64,000 nucleotides of DNA from contig NZ_QDKG01000001.1 in NCBI RefSeq assembly GCF_003076635.1, forward strand, positions 868,001 to 932,000, given 5' to 3'. This stretch comes from Sphingobacterium corticibacter. Lineage in GTDB: Bacteria > Bacteroidota > Bacteroidia > Sphingobacteriales > Sphingobacteriaceae. A program made the translations under genes and the position numbers. The notes beneath the pieces are model-generated. The model worked only from the letters and a program-made list of their open reading frames with translations, did not search any database and was not told where the DNA came from. This document shows positions 26,162 through 36,498 of the stretch, one piece after another. How positions within the stretch are numbered: position 1 is the stretch's first letter; each line of letters opens with the position of its first letter.

Positions 26162-29100
26162 CTAAGTATGCTTTACGTCCATCTCATCGACATAGTCTTC
26201 GCGCATTTCAAAGTCTTCTACGATTAGATCAGCGTAGTTAGCTTTTTCTTTGCTGCCGAAACGACGTTGGAAACCATCGAAAATGGAATATACCACAGGT
26301 ACAATGACCAATGTGAGGAATAGAGAGGAGATCAATCCTCCGATGATGACAATCGCCAAACCTCGGTTTGTATCAGCACCATCACCGGTGGCCATCGCAA
26401 TCGGAATCATACCAAATACCATCGCGATTGTGGTCATCAAGATCGGGCGCAGACGTGCATGGTTTGCAGCAACCAGCGCATCAAAGGTATTGGCACCGGC
26501 CTCTTTCTTGTGGTTTGCAAAATCCACTAGAAGGATCGCATTCTTGGCAACTAGACCAATCAACATGATAATTCCCAAGATGGTAAAGATGTTTAGTGAT
26601 TCGTTGGTCAATGCTAATGCTAACAATGCACCGATAAAGGATAGTGGAATCGAGAATAATACGATGAATGGTGTAGCGAATGAATCATAAAGTGCAACCA
26701 TTACGAGATAAACCAAGAGAATAGAAGCTACTAAAGCGATCCCTAATGTGCCAAAACCTTCGGATTGATTCTCCATGTTACCACCCCAAAGATATTGAAC
26801 TCCAGGAGCGCGTTCAAGTTGCTCAAACTGAGCTTCCCAATCTGCAGCGACAGCACCGCCAGATCTACCAATCACTTGGCCTTCTACTGAAACTGCTGGA
26901 GATTTATCACGACGCTCTAATAAGGTTGGGCCTGAGCTATATTTGACATTAGCAAATTGTTCTAACTTAACCGCGTCTCCTTTGTCATTAATAAACTCAA
27001 GATCTTGTACATTACTAATGTCGTAGCGACCTTTGTCATCAAACTGAATATTGATTTCATATTCATTATCACCAGCACGAAACTTATTATCCGTATTTCC
27101 AGCGAAGGCAGTTTGCATGCTCATACCGACCGTAGAGATACTCAGTCCTAAGGATGTCATCTTCTCCCGATCTACTTCCACATTGATTTCGGGATTACCT
27201 GTTTCCGAGGTCAATTTAACACCTACTGCTCCAGGAACTTCACGTAACTGATCTGCCGCTTTTTCTGCAAATGCTAATGCGTCTTCCATTGAGGATCCGA
27301 TGATTGTCAGTTTTAATGGAGCTTGTTCAGCACCAATTAATCCCATGGCAACCATTTTGATCTTTGGTCCGATCAATTTATTTTCCAAATCGCGTTTTAG
27401 CTGTGCAGAATATACTCGTGAGTTGATTTCTGTTTTGTACTCATCTTTAATGAATACCTGAATCTCGGATTTGTAGCGAGAACCTCCGGTAGACATTACT
27501 CCATCACTTGACTGACCAACTGTCGTGATCATTCGTTCGATTTCTGGTTTGGAAGCGATGAAAGCTTCCGCACGTTGTGTAAACTGATTCGTTACTTGTA
27601 GTGACGCATCTTTTTCTAATTCTAATTGCACCAAAAACTCGCCGCGATCACTGCTTGGGAAAAAGTCAGATCCAATGAAACCTAGCGGTAATAAGGCAAT
27701 GGATGCGACAAATAATACGATAGCTAGAAGCAAGGTTAGTACCTTATTCAACCGAGTTTTGATAGACCATTTCAATAGATCAGAAATCCAGTGAGTGAAA
27801 CTTGTTAGTCCATTTTCGAAACCAGTGATGATACGACCAAAGAAAGAGGTTGTACTGATGTGCTCTAATTTTCCGAAACGAGAGTACAACCATGGTACTA
27901 CGGTAAAGGAAACTAAGAATGAAAGCGAGGTCGCGATAATAACAGTTACACAGAATTGCTTCAAGATGTCGGCGACTAAACCTGATGACAATGCGATCGG
28001 CAAGAATACAACGACAATTACCAACGTAATGGCAGATACAGTAAATCCAATCTCGGTCGCCCCATCATAAGCTGCCCGAACTTTGTTTTTTCCCATCTCC
28101 ATGTGACGGTGAATATTTTCGAGTACTACAATCGCATCATCCACTAAGATACCTACCACTAGCGATAATGCTAATAAGGACATCAAGTTTAGGGTATAGC
28201 CCATGATGAAAAGTCCTATGAATGTAGCAATCAAAGAAAGTGGAATGGCTACCATGGTAATTGCAGCGTTTCGCAAGCTATGTAGGAAGAACAGCATGAT
28301 AAGACCGACGAGCACAATCGCAATCACTAAGTCATGTACAACATTGTCCGCTGAACTCAACGTGAATTCGGATGAGTCAGAAGCTAGAAAAATATTAATG
28401 TTGTTCTCCGCATAATCAGTTTCGATTTGAGCCATGGTGCTCTGCACCAGCTCTGAAACTTCTACAGCATTGGCATCAGATTGTTTAAATACTTGTAGCA
28501 AAATCGTATTTTGACGGTCTAAACGAGCAATTTTTTCAATCTCAGCAATACCATCTTGTACGTCGGCAATATCCCGCAAGTATATGATTGATCCTGCGGA
28601 AGTAGAGATTGGTAATTCTCTTAACTCGTCAATCGTATTTACTTTACCAGCCAGACGGATGGTCGTACGCTTTTCATCTGTACTCACACTTCCTGTTGGG
28701 AAATCTAAGTTAGAGGAAGCGATCATTTGTTGCACTTGAGTCAATGGGATGCGGTATCCACGCAATTTATCTGGGTCTATACGCACCTGAATCTGACGCT
28801 CTTCACCACCGACCATGTCAACTTTTGCGACACCGTTGATGCGTGCGAAAACAGGTTGGATTTTTTGATCCAATAAGTCATACAAATCTTTCTCGGATAA
28901 GTTTGAGGTAACCGCCAAACTCATGATAGCAACATCGTCTAATGAGAATTTATTTAATGAAGGCGGGTCCACATCATCCGGAAGGTCATTAAGCACTGCA
29001 TTGATTTTACGCTGAGCGTCGGTCAATAAGAAATTGACATCGGCACCCGTGTTGAGCGTGATCATCACAATCGATAGATTTTCCATCGAGGTGGCCTCAA

Positions 29101-29338
29101 TTTTTTTAATGCTTTCTAAAGACGATACCGCGTCTTCAATAACACGCGTTACGGTATTTTCTACCTCTGTAGGAGAAGCTCCTGGGTAGACTGTTTGTAC
29201 CGAAACAACGTTTGTTTCAAATTTTGGAATAAGTTCGTACCCTAATTGTGAGTACGAGAATAGACCTCCCAACGTCAATAGTATAAAGAGTACTATGATG
29301 ATGCTCGGTCGTTTTATAGAAATTTCACTTATTTTCAT
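26162..29338 (-). CDS. RND efflux transporter, inner-membrane permease (HAE1/AcrB type)
   Basis: A 1058-residue resistance-nodulation-division pump subunit. An N-terminal TM helix (RPSIIIVLFILLTLGGLFSYSQLG) is followed by a large periplasmic loop, TM2-6, a second periplasmic loop from about residue 560 and TM8-12. The proton-relay Asp pair is in TM4 (VVGILVDDAIVVLEN). Other family motifs are TVYPGASPTEVEN and the C-terminal half motif MLIGLVAKNAILLVDFAN. It works as a trimer with the fusion protein and TolC-type channel encoded upstream. Substrates (drugs, bile-type detergents, dyes) are not predictable. Confidence 0.95.
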   Translation of the reverse strand: MKISEISIKRPSIIIVLFILLTLGGLFSYSQLGYELIPKFETNVVSVQTVYPGASPTEVENTVTRVIEDAVSSLESIKKIEATSMENLSIVMITLNTGADVNFLLTDAQRKINAVLNDLPDDVDPPSLNKFSLDDVAIMSLAVTSNLSEKDLYDLLDQKIQPVFARINGVAKVDMVGGEERQIQVRIDPDKLRGYRIPLTQVQQMIASSNLDFPTGSVSTDEKRTTIRLAGKVNTIDELRELPISTSAGSIIYLRDIADVQDGIAEIEKIARLDRQNTILLQVFKQSDANAVEVSELVQSTMAQIETDYAENNINIFLASDSSEFTLSSADNVVHDLVIAIVLVGLIMLFFLHSLRNAAITMVAIPLSLIATFIGLFIMGYTLNLMSLLALSLVVGILVDDAIVVLENIHRHMEMGKNKVRAAYDGATEIGFTVSAITLVIVVVFLPIALSSGLVADILKQFCVTVIIATSLSFLVSFTVVPWLYSRFGKLEHISTTSFFGRIITGFENGLTSFTHWISDLLKWSIKTRLNKVLTLLLAIVLFVASIALLPLGFIGSDFFPSSDRGEFLVQLELEKDASLQVTNQFTQRAEAFIASKPEIERMITTVGQSSDGVMSTGGSRYKSEIQVFIKDEYKTEINSRVYSAQLKRDLENKLIGPKIKMVAMGLIGAEQAPLKLTIIGSSMEDALAFAEKAADQLREVPGAVGVKLTSETGNPEINVEVDREKMTSLGLSISTVGMSMQTAFAGNTDNKFRAGDNEYEINIQFDDKGRYDISNVQDLEFINDKGDAVKLEQFANVKYSSGPTLLERRDKSPAVSVEGQVIGRSGGAVAADWEAQFEQLERAPGVQYLWGGNMENQSEGFGTLGIALVASILLVYLVMVALYDSFATPFIVLFSIPLSFIGALLALALTNESLNIFTILGIIMLIGLVAKNAILLVDFANHKKEAGANTFDALVAANHARLRPILMTTIAMVFGMIPIAMATGDGADTNRGLAIVIIGGLISSLFLTLVIVPVVYSIFDGFQRRFGSKEKANYADLIVEDFEMREDYVDEMDVKHT

Positions 29339-29360
29339 GCCTGATATGTTGTGAGATTGC

Positions 29361-30419
29361 TTACTTAATAATTTCGATCTCGGTGCCGTCCAATAAATTG
29401 ATCTGACCTGTAGTCACGACCACATCACCTGCTTGCAAACCTGAAAGTACCTCGATGTAGTTGCCAAAACTACGACCCGACACAACCTTTGTGTCGATTG
29501 CTTTACCATCACGAGCTACGAATACTCGGTTGTCACTCACCGACCCTACAAATGCAGTGCGAGGAATGATCAATACATCAGCTTGTTTGTTGACTCCAAA
29601 TGTAGCTGTGCCGTACATACCGGCGCGCAATGGTTGGTTTGAGGCGTTCTGCACTTCAATTTCGACAGGAAAGTTCAGGCTACCGTCCGCAACAGGTGCA
29701 ATAAAGGTGATTTTTCCTGTGTATTTATCTTCTGGATACACACTAGCTGCTACCTCAACCTCTTGGCCTACACGTAGGGTTGCTACATTTTTTTCATCTA
29801 CATTGACACGAAGTTTCAACGTGCTTACATTTACAATTTCAAAAGCAGCTGTACCTGGACTTACATACGTGCCTGGTTCAATTTTGCGACTATTGACGAT
29901 GCCGCTCACCGAAGTTTTTATGGTGATATCTTTAGCATTTAACTGTGCAGTACGAACGTTGTTTTTTTCTGTTTCGTATTTAGATTTGGCTTGTTCTAAT
30001 TGTTGTTCAGTTACGCCTCCTGATTTGAAAGCGCTTTCGTATCGATCAAGATCGCTTTTTGCTTGGCTAAGGTTTACTTCTGCATTAGAAACATTGACAT
30101 TGAGACGGTCTGACTCGACCACAGCCAATGTTTGTCCAGCTTTTACATGATCGCCTTCATTTACCGATATACGAACGACACGGCCTTGTGTTTCAGCAGA
30201 AACTGTAACCATTTGCTTAGGTTCAAAAGTTCCGTTAGCTATATAAGCTAAATTCATCATCCGATTGGTAGCCGTATCTGTACGTACAGCAACCTTTGGA
30301 TTAGTGGCGGCAGCTTCTTTTGTTTCTGCTTCATTATGAGCCTTATTTTTTTGTAGTAGGTAGACGATACCTCCTAGGGCTGCAGCAATGATTATAATGG
30401 TGATGATTGTACGTTTCAT
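29361..30419 (-). CDS. RND efflux periplasmic adaptor (membrane fusion protein)
   Basis: A 352-residue HlyD/AcrA-type adaptor. It has an N-terminal membrane anchor (ITIIIIAAALGGIVYLL), a lipoyl/barrel-sandwich half (VTVSAETQGRVVRISVNEGDHVKAGQ), a coiled-coil hairpin (about residues 115-165, SQAKSDLDRYESAFKSGGVTEQ region), then the second lipoyl half, beta-barrel and membrane-proximal domain ending in a typical LLDGTEIEIIK. It links the RND pump to the outer-membrane channel. Spacing: 19 bp after the tolC-like gene, 22 bp before the pump gene. Confidence 0.93.
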   Translation of the reverse strand: MKRTIITIIIIAAALGGIVYLLQKNKAHNEAETKEAAATNPKVAVRTDTATNRMMNLAYIANGTFEPKQMVTVSAETQGRVVRISVNEGDHVKAGQTLAVVESDRLNVNVSNAEVNLSQAKSDLDRYESAFKSGGVTEQQLEQAKSKYETEKNNVRTAQLNAKDITIKTSVSGIVNSRKIEPGTYVSPGTAAFEIVNVSTLKLRVNVDEKNVATLRVGQEVEVAASVYPEDKYTGKITFIAPVADGSLNFPVEIEVQNASNQPLRAGMYGTATFGVNKQADVLIIPRTAFVGSVSDNRVFVARDGKAIDTKVVSGRSFGNYIEVLSGLQAGDVVVTTGQINLLDGTEIEIIK

Positions 30420-30438
30420 TTGTAATACTTACTTATAA

Positions 30439-31830
30439 TTATTCGTTAATTAGTGATTTTAATTCTCCTTTTGATTTTATGAGTTGCACTTCGGCTATTT
30501 TATAATCTAATAGCGATGTGGTATAGTTGTTTTGGGCGTCGGCATACGCCTTTTCCGCATCTAGAAGTTCAGTCAATGTAGCTAAGCCATTTTTGTAGTT
30601 GTTTTCTGTGTCGGAAAGCACCTCTTTCGCTAGTTTAACATTGTCTTCGTTTGACTTGATCACTAAAATGCTATTTTTCATTTGCGATTTTGCGTTCTCA
30701 TTGTCGAGCGCTAGAGCCAATCTGGTATCCTCACGGTCGTATCGCAATGCTTGCAAATCAATGTCTGCTTGGCGCACTTTGCTTCGCGTCGCAAAACCAT
30801 TAAAAATTGGGATTTTAATGCTCAGGCCAATGGCTGAAAAATCTGCCCAACGTGAAGTGGATGGCTTGGTGAGGAAAAAATCTCGAGAAAACCCTAATAC
30901 ACCATAATTAGCATTCACTGACACGGTTGGATAATACTCGGCGATAAATGCCTTTTTATTCAATTCTAGGAGTTCCTCTTGTTTGTCCAAAAGTCTAATT
31001 TCGGTACGGTTTTCCGCATTTGCCTCTTCGAATATTTTCGAGATATCAACTTGAAAAGTTTCTTCAGGCAATTGGATACTGTTGGAAATGTTCATTCCCA
31101 TAGCAAATTTTAAGGCATTTTTTTGTAATTCTAAGCCATTGAGAGTTTGTTGCTTCTGAGATTCCAAATTGGTGACTGCAACTTGAATACGATCCAGATC
31201 GATTTTCTTCTGCAAACCAGACTCATATAGACCTTTTATAATACCCATACTTTTGCGCGTATTATCTAGGTTGGTTTGAACTGTTTTCAAGGTTTGTTGC
31301 GTTTGGAATACTTCGTAGTAAGCATTGGCAATTTTTTCGATCAATTGTTCCTCTGTAAGCGCGTGGTTGATTTGGTAGAATTCGCGACTAGACTTGGCCG
31401 CTTTCAGCCCTGTGAATAACGCTTGATTAAAAATTTGCTGATTCAAAGATACAGTGTTGGCCGAGGTCCAAGGTGTACCAAAGGCGACCAAAGCAAGTGA
31501 TCCGCCTTCGTTTCCGCTCTCAACTGGAGGTGTTCCAGGTTCTACACCAGGCAACGCACCTCCAATTGCACTGATATCTATCGCATTCTGTTGAATAATA
31601 GGATTGTAGGTAAAACCACCCTCCGCACTAATTTGTGGAAGTGCTCCAGATCTAGTCTCCGCTATTTTGTTTTCGGCATTGGCTATGTCCAATTTTGACT
31701 TTTGCGCATCAACTTTATGTTCTAGCGCATAGCGAATAGCTTGTTGTAAGGTGAGCTTTTCCTGTGCAAATAAGGAGGGTGTGGTCAAAAAACCTGACAC
31801 CATGATTGCGATCAGTTTTATACTTTTCAT
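30439..31830 (-). CDS. TolC-family outer-membrane efflux protein
   Basis: A 463-residue outer-membrane channel of the OEP/TolC family. A signal peptide (IKLIAIMVSGFLTTPSLFAQ) is followed by two repeats of long coiled-coil helices (EKLTLQQAIRYALEHKVDAQKS and the later EVLSDTENNYKNGLATLTELLDAEKAYADAQNNY, a hallmark). Its start overlaps the tetR stop by one base, so translation is coupled. It is the exit duct of the tripartite pump encoded by the next two genes. Confidence 0.93.
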   Translation of the reverse strand: MKSIKLIAIMVSGFLTTPSLFAQEKLTLQQAIRYALEHKVDAQKSKLDIANAENKIAETRSGALPQISAEGGFTYNPIIQQNAIDISAIGGALPGVEPGTPPVESGNEGGSLALVAFGTPWTSANTVSLNQQIFNQALFTGLKAAKSSREFYQINHALTEEQLIEKIANAYYEVFQTQQTLKTVQTNLDNTRKSMGIIKGLYESGLQKKIDLDRIQVAVTNLESQKQQTLNGLELQKNALKFAMGMNISNSIQLPEETFQVDISKIFEEANAENRTEIRLLDKQEELLELNKKAFIAEYYPTVSVNANYGVLGFSRDFFLTKPSTSRWADFSAIGLSIKIPIFNGFATRSKVRQADIDLQALRYDREDTRLALALDNENAKSQMKNSILVIKSNEDNVKLAKEVLSDTENNYKNGLATLTELLDAEKAYADAQNNYTTSLLDYKIAEVQLIKSKGELKSLINE

Positions 31831-32441
31831 TATGATTGTTTACTTATTAATTTACCTTCTAAAATAAATCTCGCAGCGCGCTTTTGGCTAACCAATATCT
31901 TTTCTGTATTATCAATGTTGGGTATACCGGTGATGATGTCGGAGATTCTGTGAAACATAGAAAGACCTTTTATGATCTCATGAAATGCGTAAGTTGCCAT
32001 TTCTAAGTCAATCAATACCAATTCTTTTGTTTCAATTGCGCGCTCGAAAAGAATGCGTAGATTTTTAATATTCCGTTGGTCAAATTCCTGCACCATGCAC
32101 TGCATACTGAGTTCTCTAATAATTTCGACCTTCTCATATAGAGATAGCATGTAGTAGTCTTTAGAATAGTTGTTGTGCAACTCGAATAAAGAAAATAGCG
32201 TGCCTAATAAACCACCTTCGTTCGCTTGTATAATCTCGTATTCGCGTGTAGACATTTCGTCCATGACCGATTTTACACAGTCACCCAAAAGGGTGGACTT
32301 ATCTGCATAATAATAGTAAAGATTCGCTTTAGTGATTCGTAGGTCATCTGCAATTTCGTTCATTGTGGTTTTCTGTATACCAAAATGAGAGAACCTCTTC
32401 AGCGCCGCTTCTACAATCTCTTCTTTCCTAGTTTCTGACAT
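31830..32441 (-). CDS. TetR family repressor of the efflux operon
   Basis: A 203-residue regulator with an N-terminal TetR helix-turn-helix: RKEEIVEAALKRFSHFGIQKTTMNEIADDL followed by RITKANLYYYYADKSTLLGDCV (about residues 5-58). The remaining helices form the ligand-binding domain. It is the first gene of the tetR-tolC-MFP-RND operon, so it very likely represses its own transcript and is released by a pump substrate. A 10-bp inverted repeat begins at its start codon (32441-32488). Confidence 0.92.
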   Translation of the reverse strand: MSETRKEEIVEAALKRFSHFGIQKTTMNEIADDLRITKANLYYYYADKSTLLGDCVKSVMDEMSTREYEIIQANEGGLLGTLFSLFELHNNYSKDYYMLSLYEKVEIIRELSMQCMVQEFDQRNIKNLRILFERAIETKELVLIDLEMATYAFHEIIKGLSMFHRISDIITGIPNIDNTEKILVSQKRAARFILEGKLISKQS

Positions 32442-32488
32442 TTTTGAACATTTATACTATTTGACTTTTATTAAAAATTGTTCAAAAA
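32441..32488 (-). promoter_or_regulatory. candidate TetR operator
   Basis: TTTTTGAACA (32441-32450) and its exact reverse complement TGTTCAAAAA (32479-32488) flank a 28-bp spacer just upstream of the tetR ATG. The spacing covers the space where the promoter must be. Binding by the adjacent TetR protein is inference. Confidence 0.5.
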
Positions 32489-32608
32489 TATAAAAAGTAG
32501 AAATAGCTCGTATAAAAAAAGATAAAAAAGACAATAATGAGACAATTGAATTTGTAAGTATATAATTTGTTAATAGTTATTTAACAAACGAATACAGGAC
32601 GATTATCC

Positions 32609-33265
32609 CTAACCAATCACTTTTTGGAATTTGCGCTTGTCGAGCTTGTAAAGCTTTGCTGCGCGGTAAGAGACACCTTTTTGGTATTCGTCCAATGGTT
32701 TTAGGTAACCAAGTGTATTTATTTTTTTTCGGAAGTTTCTCTTGTCGAGCGTTTTACCCAGTATGGCTTCGTGTAATTGTTGCAGTTGAGTGAGGGTAAA
32801 TTTCTCTGGAAGCAACTCGTATAAGGAGGCTGAATAAGAGATGGTATTCTTTAAACGATCAAGGCTTTTAGTCACAATTTCTAAATGGTCAAAAGCAAGA
32901 TCTGGAAGCTCATCTGCGGCGAACCACTTTGCTTGTTTCATGTACGTGGATACAGGCTTTATCTTGTTTTTGATGCTGTCAAACTGTACAAATGCTAAAT
33001 AGGCGACCGTCAGAATTCTGCCTTCGGGATGACGTTTTACACCAGCAAAAGCAGCAAGCTGATCCATATAAATGTTCTTAAGCCCTGTCATTTCATGGCA
33101 GATCCGATATACAGCATCTTCCATCTCTTCATACTTATCTACGAAATAGCCAGGTATAGACCACCAATCTTTATAAGGATATTCATTCCGCTCGGTGAGT
33201 AATACCTGCAATTTTCCGTTGTCAAAACTTAAAATAACACAATCGATGGTGAATTGAGAATGCAC
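32609..33265 (-). CDS. NUDIX-domain transcriptional regulator (NrtR/AraR-like)
   Basis: About 218 residues from the chosen GTG at 33265, which follows an AAGGAG site by six bases; the longer in-frame ATG at 33466 would place the start beyond the promoter and inside pfkA. The N-terminal part is a NUDIX fold (DCVILSFDNGKLQVLLTERNEYPYKDWWSIPGY), but the Nudix box is broken: the RE-x2-EE glutamates are replaced (RICHEM), so catalysis is unlikely. The C-terminal ~65 residues (FTLTQLQQLHEAIL, then KRNFRKKINTLGYL) are the winged helix of NrtR-type regulators, which sense sugar-phosphate or ADP-ribose ligands. It is divergent from pfkA. Confidence 0.82.
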   Translation of the reverse strand: MHSQFTIDCVILSFDNGKLQVLLTERNEYPYKDWWSIPGYFVDKYEEMEDAVYRICHEMTGLKNIYMDQLAAFAGVKRHPEGRILTVAYLAFVQFDSIKNKIKPVSTYMKQAKWFAADELPDLAFDHLEIVTKSLDRLKNTISYSASLYELLPEKFTLTQLQQLHEAILGKTLDKRNFRKKINTLGYLKPLDEYQKGVSYRAAKLYKLDKRKFQKVIG

Positions 33266-33365
33266 AGACCTCTCCTTTAAATATATAGTATAGTGGTTAA
33301 TATCAAAGTAACAATTATCTGCAAAATATCCTGAAAACACAACAAAACTGAAAAAAAATTTAATA

Positions 33366-33380
33366 GTGTAATAAATACAC
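33366..33380 (+). promoter_or_regulatory. palindrome in the regulator-pfkA intergenic region
   Basis: GTGTA-N5-TACAC is a perfect inverted repeat, extended by TAAT/ATTA-like flanks. It lies about 38 bp before the pfkA ATG, at the -33 position relative to a weak TATATTTA box (33391-33398 region). It is a candidate operator for the adjacent NUDIX regulator. Confidence 0.45.
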
Positions 33381-33417
33381 ATTATATTCGTATATTTAAC
33401 ATATAGGGGTTTTATCC

Positions 33418-34401
33418 ATGACAAGTATAAAAAGAATAGGGGTATTAACATCAGGCGGAGATGCACCAGGCATGAATGCAGCGATCCGTGCTGTTGTTCG
33501 TACAGCTATATATCATCATATTGAAGTTACCGGTATATATCGTGGTTATGAAGGGCTGATTGAGAACGATTTGTTTGTAATGGACAGCCGTTCTGTAAGT
33601 TCAATTTTGACGCAAGGTGGTACGATTTTGAAATCGGCTCGCTGTCCAGAATTTCGTACGAAAGAGGGGCGGGCTACAGCTTATAAAAATTTAAAAGATG
33701 CGAATATTGACGCCTTAGTCACCATAGGTGGTGATGGTACATTTACTGGGGCTGAAGTATTTTCAGATGAATATGATATTCCGGTAATGTGTATTCCCGG
33801 CACTATAGACAATGATCTATTTGGTACAGACTATACGATTGGCTATGACACGGCAAATAATACCGTGATTGAAGCTATTGACAAAATCCGTGATACAGCG
33901 GCATCGCATAGTCGGTTATTCTTTGTGGAAGTGATGGGCCGCGATTCTGGTTGTATCGCGCTGAATGCTGGCGTAGCTGCTGGTGCAGAAGCTATATTGA
34001 TGCCTGAAAAAGATACGGCTATTGATGAATTGATCCAGATGTTAGAAGAGGGGATGGACAAAAATAAATCTTCTATGATTGTGATTGTTGCGGAAGGGGA
34101 AAAAAATGGCGGAGCGTACCATGTGGCAAAACGCGTCAAAGAAAAATTTGATTTCTTTGACACAAAAGTTAGTATCTTAGGGCATTTGCAACGGGGTGGT
34201 TCTCCTAGCAGTTTTGATCGTATTTTAGCTACACGGATGGGGTATCATGCTGTCAAAGAGTTGCTTAAAGGGAATTCTAAATCGACTATTGGATTTAAAG
34301 GGAATCAGATCGTTACAACGCCGCTACACGTAGCTTTGCATAGTGATGTGTTTAAACTAGACGAGGAATTGTTAGAGATTTCTAAAGTAATGTCTATCTA
34401 A
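33418..34401 (+). CDS. pfkA: 6-phosphofructokinase (ATP type)
   Basis: A 327-residue PFK-A family enzyme phosphorylating fructose-6-phosphate. GGDAPGMNAAIRAVV is the N-terminal ATP-binding loop. IGGDGTFTGA has Gly where PPi-dependent enzymes have Asp, and PGTIDNDLFGTDYTIG has the catalytic Asp and Gly, so ATP is the expected donor. EVMGRDSGCIAL and LGHLQRGGSPSSFDRILATRMG follow. It heads a same-strand series with a BadF-type kinase (39 bp later) and gapA, and is divergent from a NUDIX regulator. Confidence 0.95.
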   Translation: MTSIKRIGVLTSGGDAPGMNAAIRAVVRTAIYHHIEVTGIYRGYEGLIENDLFVMDSRSVSSILTQGGTILKSARCPEFRTKEGRATAYKNLKDANIDALVTIGGDGTFTGAEVFSDEYDIPVMCIPGTIDNDLFGTDYTIGYDTANNTVIEAIDKIRDTAASHSRLFFVEVMGRDSGCIALNAGVAAGAEAILMPEKDTAIDELIQMLEEGMDKNKSSMIVIVAEGEKNGGAYHVAKRVKEKFDFFDTKVSILGHLQRGGSPSSFDRILATRMGYHAVKELLKGNSKSTIGFKGNQIVTTPLHVALHSDVFKLDEELLEISKVMSI

Positions 34402-34440
34402 ATATATATCCGATAAACCAACAGACAGAACGTTATATAT

Positions 34441-35289
34441 ATGATTGTAGTAGTTTACAGTGGTTCCAAATTTGCAGACTGGCGAATAGCCGAGAAAGGA
34501 AGGGTGCTGTATGGTTTTAAAACTACTGGGATCAATCCGTATGTTCAAGACGAGCGCGCTATTTACCAAATATTTAATCGTAATACGCACTTAATCAATA
34601 ACGCCGAAAAAATTCGCAGAATCTATTTTTTTGGCGCTGGAGCATCTTCTAGTGATCGTCAGGAAAAGGTTGATCGTGTATTTCATGAATTCTTTAAGAA
34701 TGCTAAGGTGAAGGTTCATCACGATATCTTGGCATCTGCTATTGCTACATTTGGTAATGAAAAAGGCATCATAGGTATCATTGGTAGTGGTTCCAATGCG
34801 GCTTACTATACAGGAAAGAAAATCGTTAATAACAACTACGGTTTAGGATACATTATGGCGGATGAAGGCTCGTCCAACTGGATGGCTCGGCAATTATTGC
34901 GTGATTTTCTGAGCGATTTAATGCCGCGAGGTTTTCGGGAGAAATTCTTACAAAGCCATCCATTGGATCGGAAGACGATTATGGATAAAATCTATAATTT
35001 GCCGAACCCGAATATATTCCTCAATTCTTTTTCTGATTTTATTTTGGAAAACAAAGAAGATCCTTATATGTCTGCTATTATAAAGCGAGGGTTAGAAACG
35101 TATATCAAAACTTACCTTGTGCCGCTTTCGGAAGCATATCCGGATTCTGTTGTGAACTTTACAGGGTCTGTGGCGAGTAAATACGCGCCTTGGCTGATCG
35201 AATTAGCTGCTGAATATCATTTGCCTGTCGGGACGATTGTCCATGAGCCGGTGCAAAATTTAATAAAGTATTATACAACAAAAAATTAA
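34441..35289 (+). CDS. BadF/BadG/BcrA/D-type ATPase, N-acetylglucosamine kinase-like
   Basis: A 282-residue sugar-kinase-fold protein. The first phosphate loop is degenerate-looking (VVYSGSKFADWRI). FGAGASSSDRQ and GIIGSGSNAAYY are ATP-site loops, and GYIMADEGSSNWMARQLL is the signature of the GlcNAc kinase/BadF branch. Bacteroidota commonly carry this protein next to pfkA or gapA; the expected substrate is GlcNAc or a related amino sugar, but the natural one is not established. It sits 39 bp after pfkA and 75 bp before gapA. Confidence 0.8.
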   Translation: MIVVVYSGSKFADWRIAEKGRVLYGFKTTGINPYVQDERAIYQIFNRNTHLINNAEKIRRIYFFGAGASSSDRQEKVDRVFHEFFKNAKVKVHHDILASAIATFGNEKGIIGIIGSGSNAAYYTGKKIVNNNYGLGYIMADEGSSNWMARQLLRDFLSDLMPRGFREKFLQSHPLDRKTIMDKIYNLPNPNIFLNSFSDFILENKEDPYMSAIIKRGLETYIKTYLVPLSEAYPDSVVNFTGSVASKYAPWLIELAAEYHLPVGTIVHEPVQNLIKYYTTKN

Positions 35290-35346
35290 TCTCAATAGGT
35301 TCATTGATGTGTTGAAATTCGCATCAATAATACATATAAATCGTAA

Positions 35347-36360
<1,014 letters not shown>

Positions 36361-36391
36361 TCGCTATAGCGATTTTAAATATCGTATTTTT

Positions 36392-36424
36392 AAAAGGTAG
36401 TAGCGTAAGCTGCTACCTTTTTTG
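36392..36424 (+). terminator. terminator after gapA
   Basis: The stem AAAAGGTAGTAGC / GCTGCTACCTTTT (one G-T pair) with a 4-nt loop is followed by Ts. Confidence 0.88.
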
Positions 36425-36498
36425 CTAATGCTGCAGCCGCATGTAGAGCGTGTTTTAGTGTCTTAGCAATATACGTAATCACTTTCTGTCGAAGTAGT

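Noticed and set aside
33266..33466. N-terminal extension of the NUDIX regulator with a hydrophobic leader
   Set aside because: The extension lies upstream of the likely promoter, overlaps the start of pfkA and is not part of the family; the GTG with a good ribosome-binding site is preferred.
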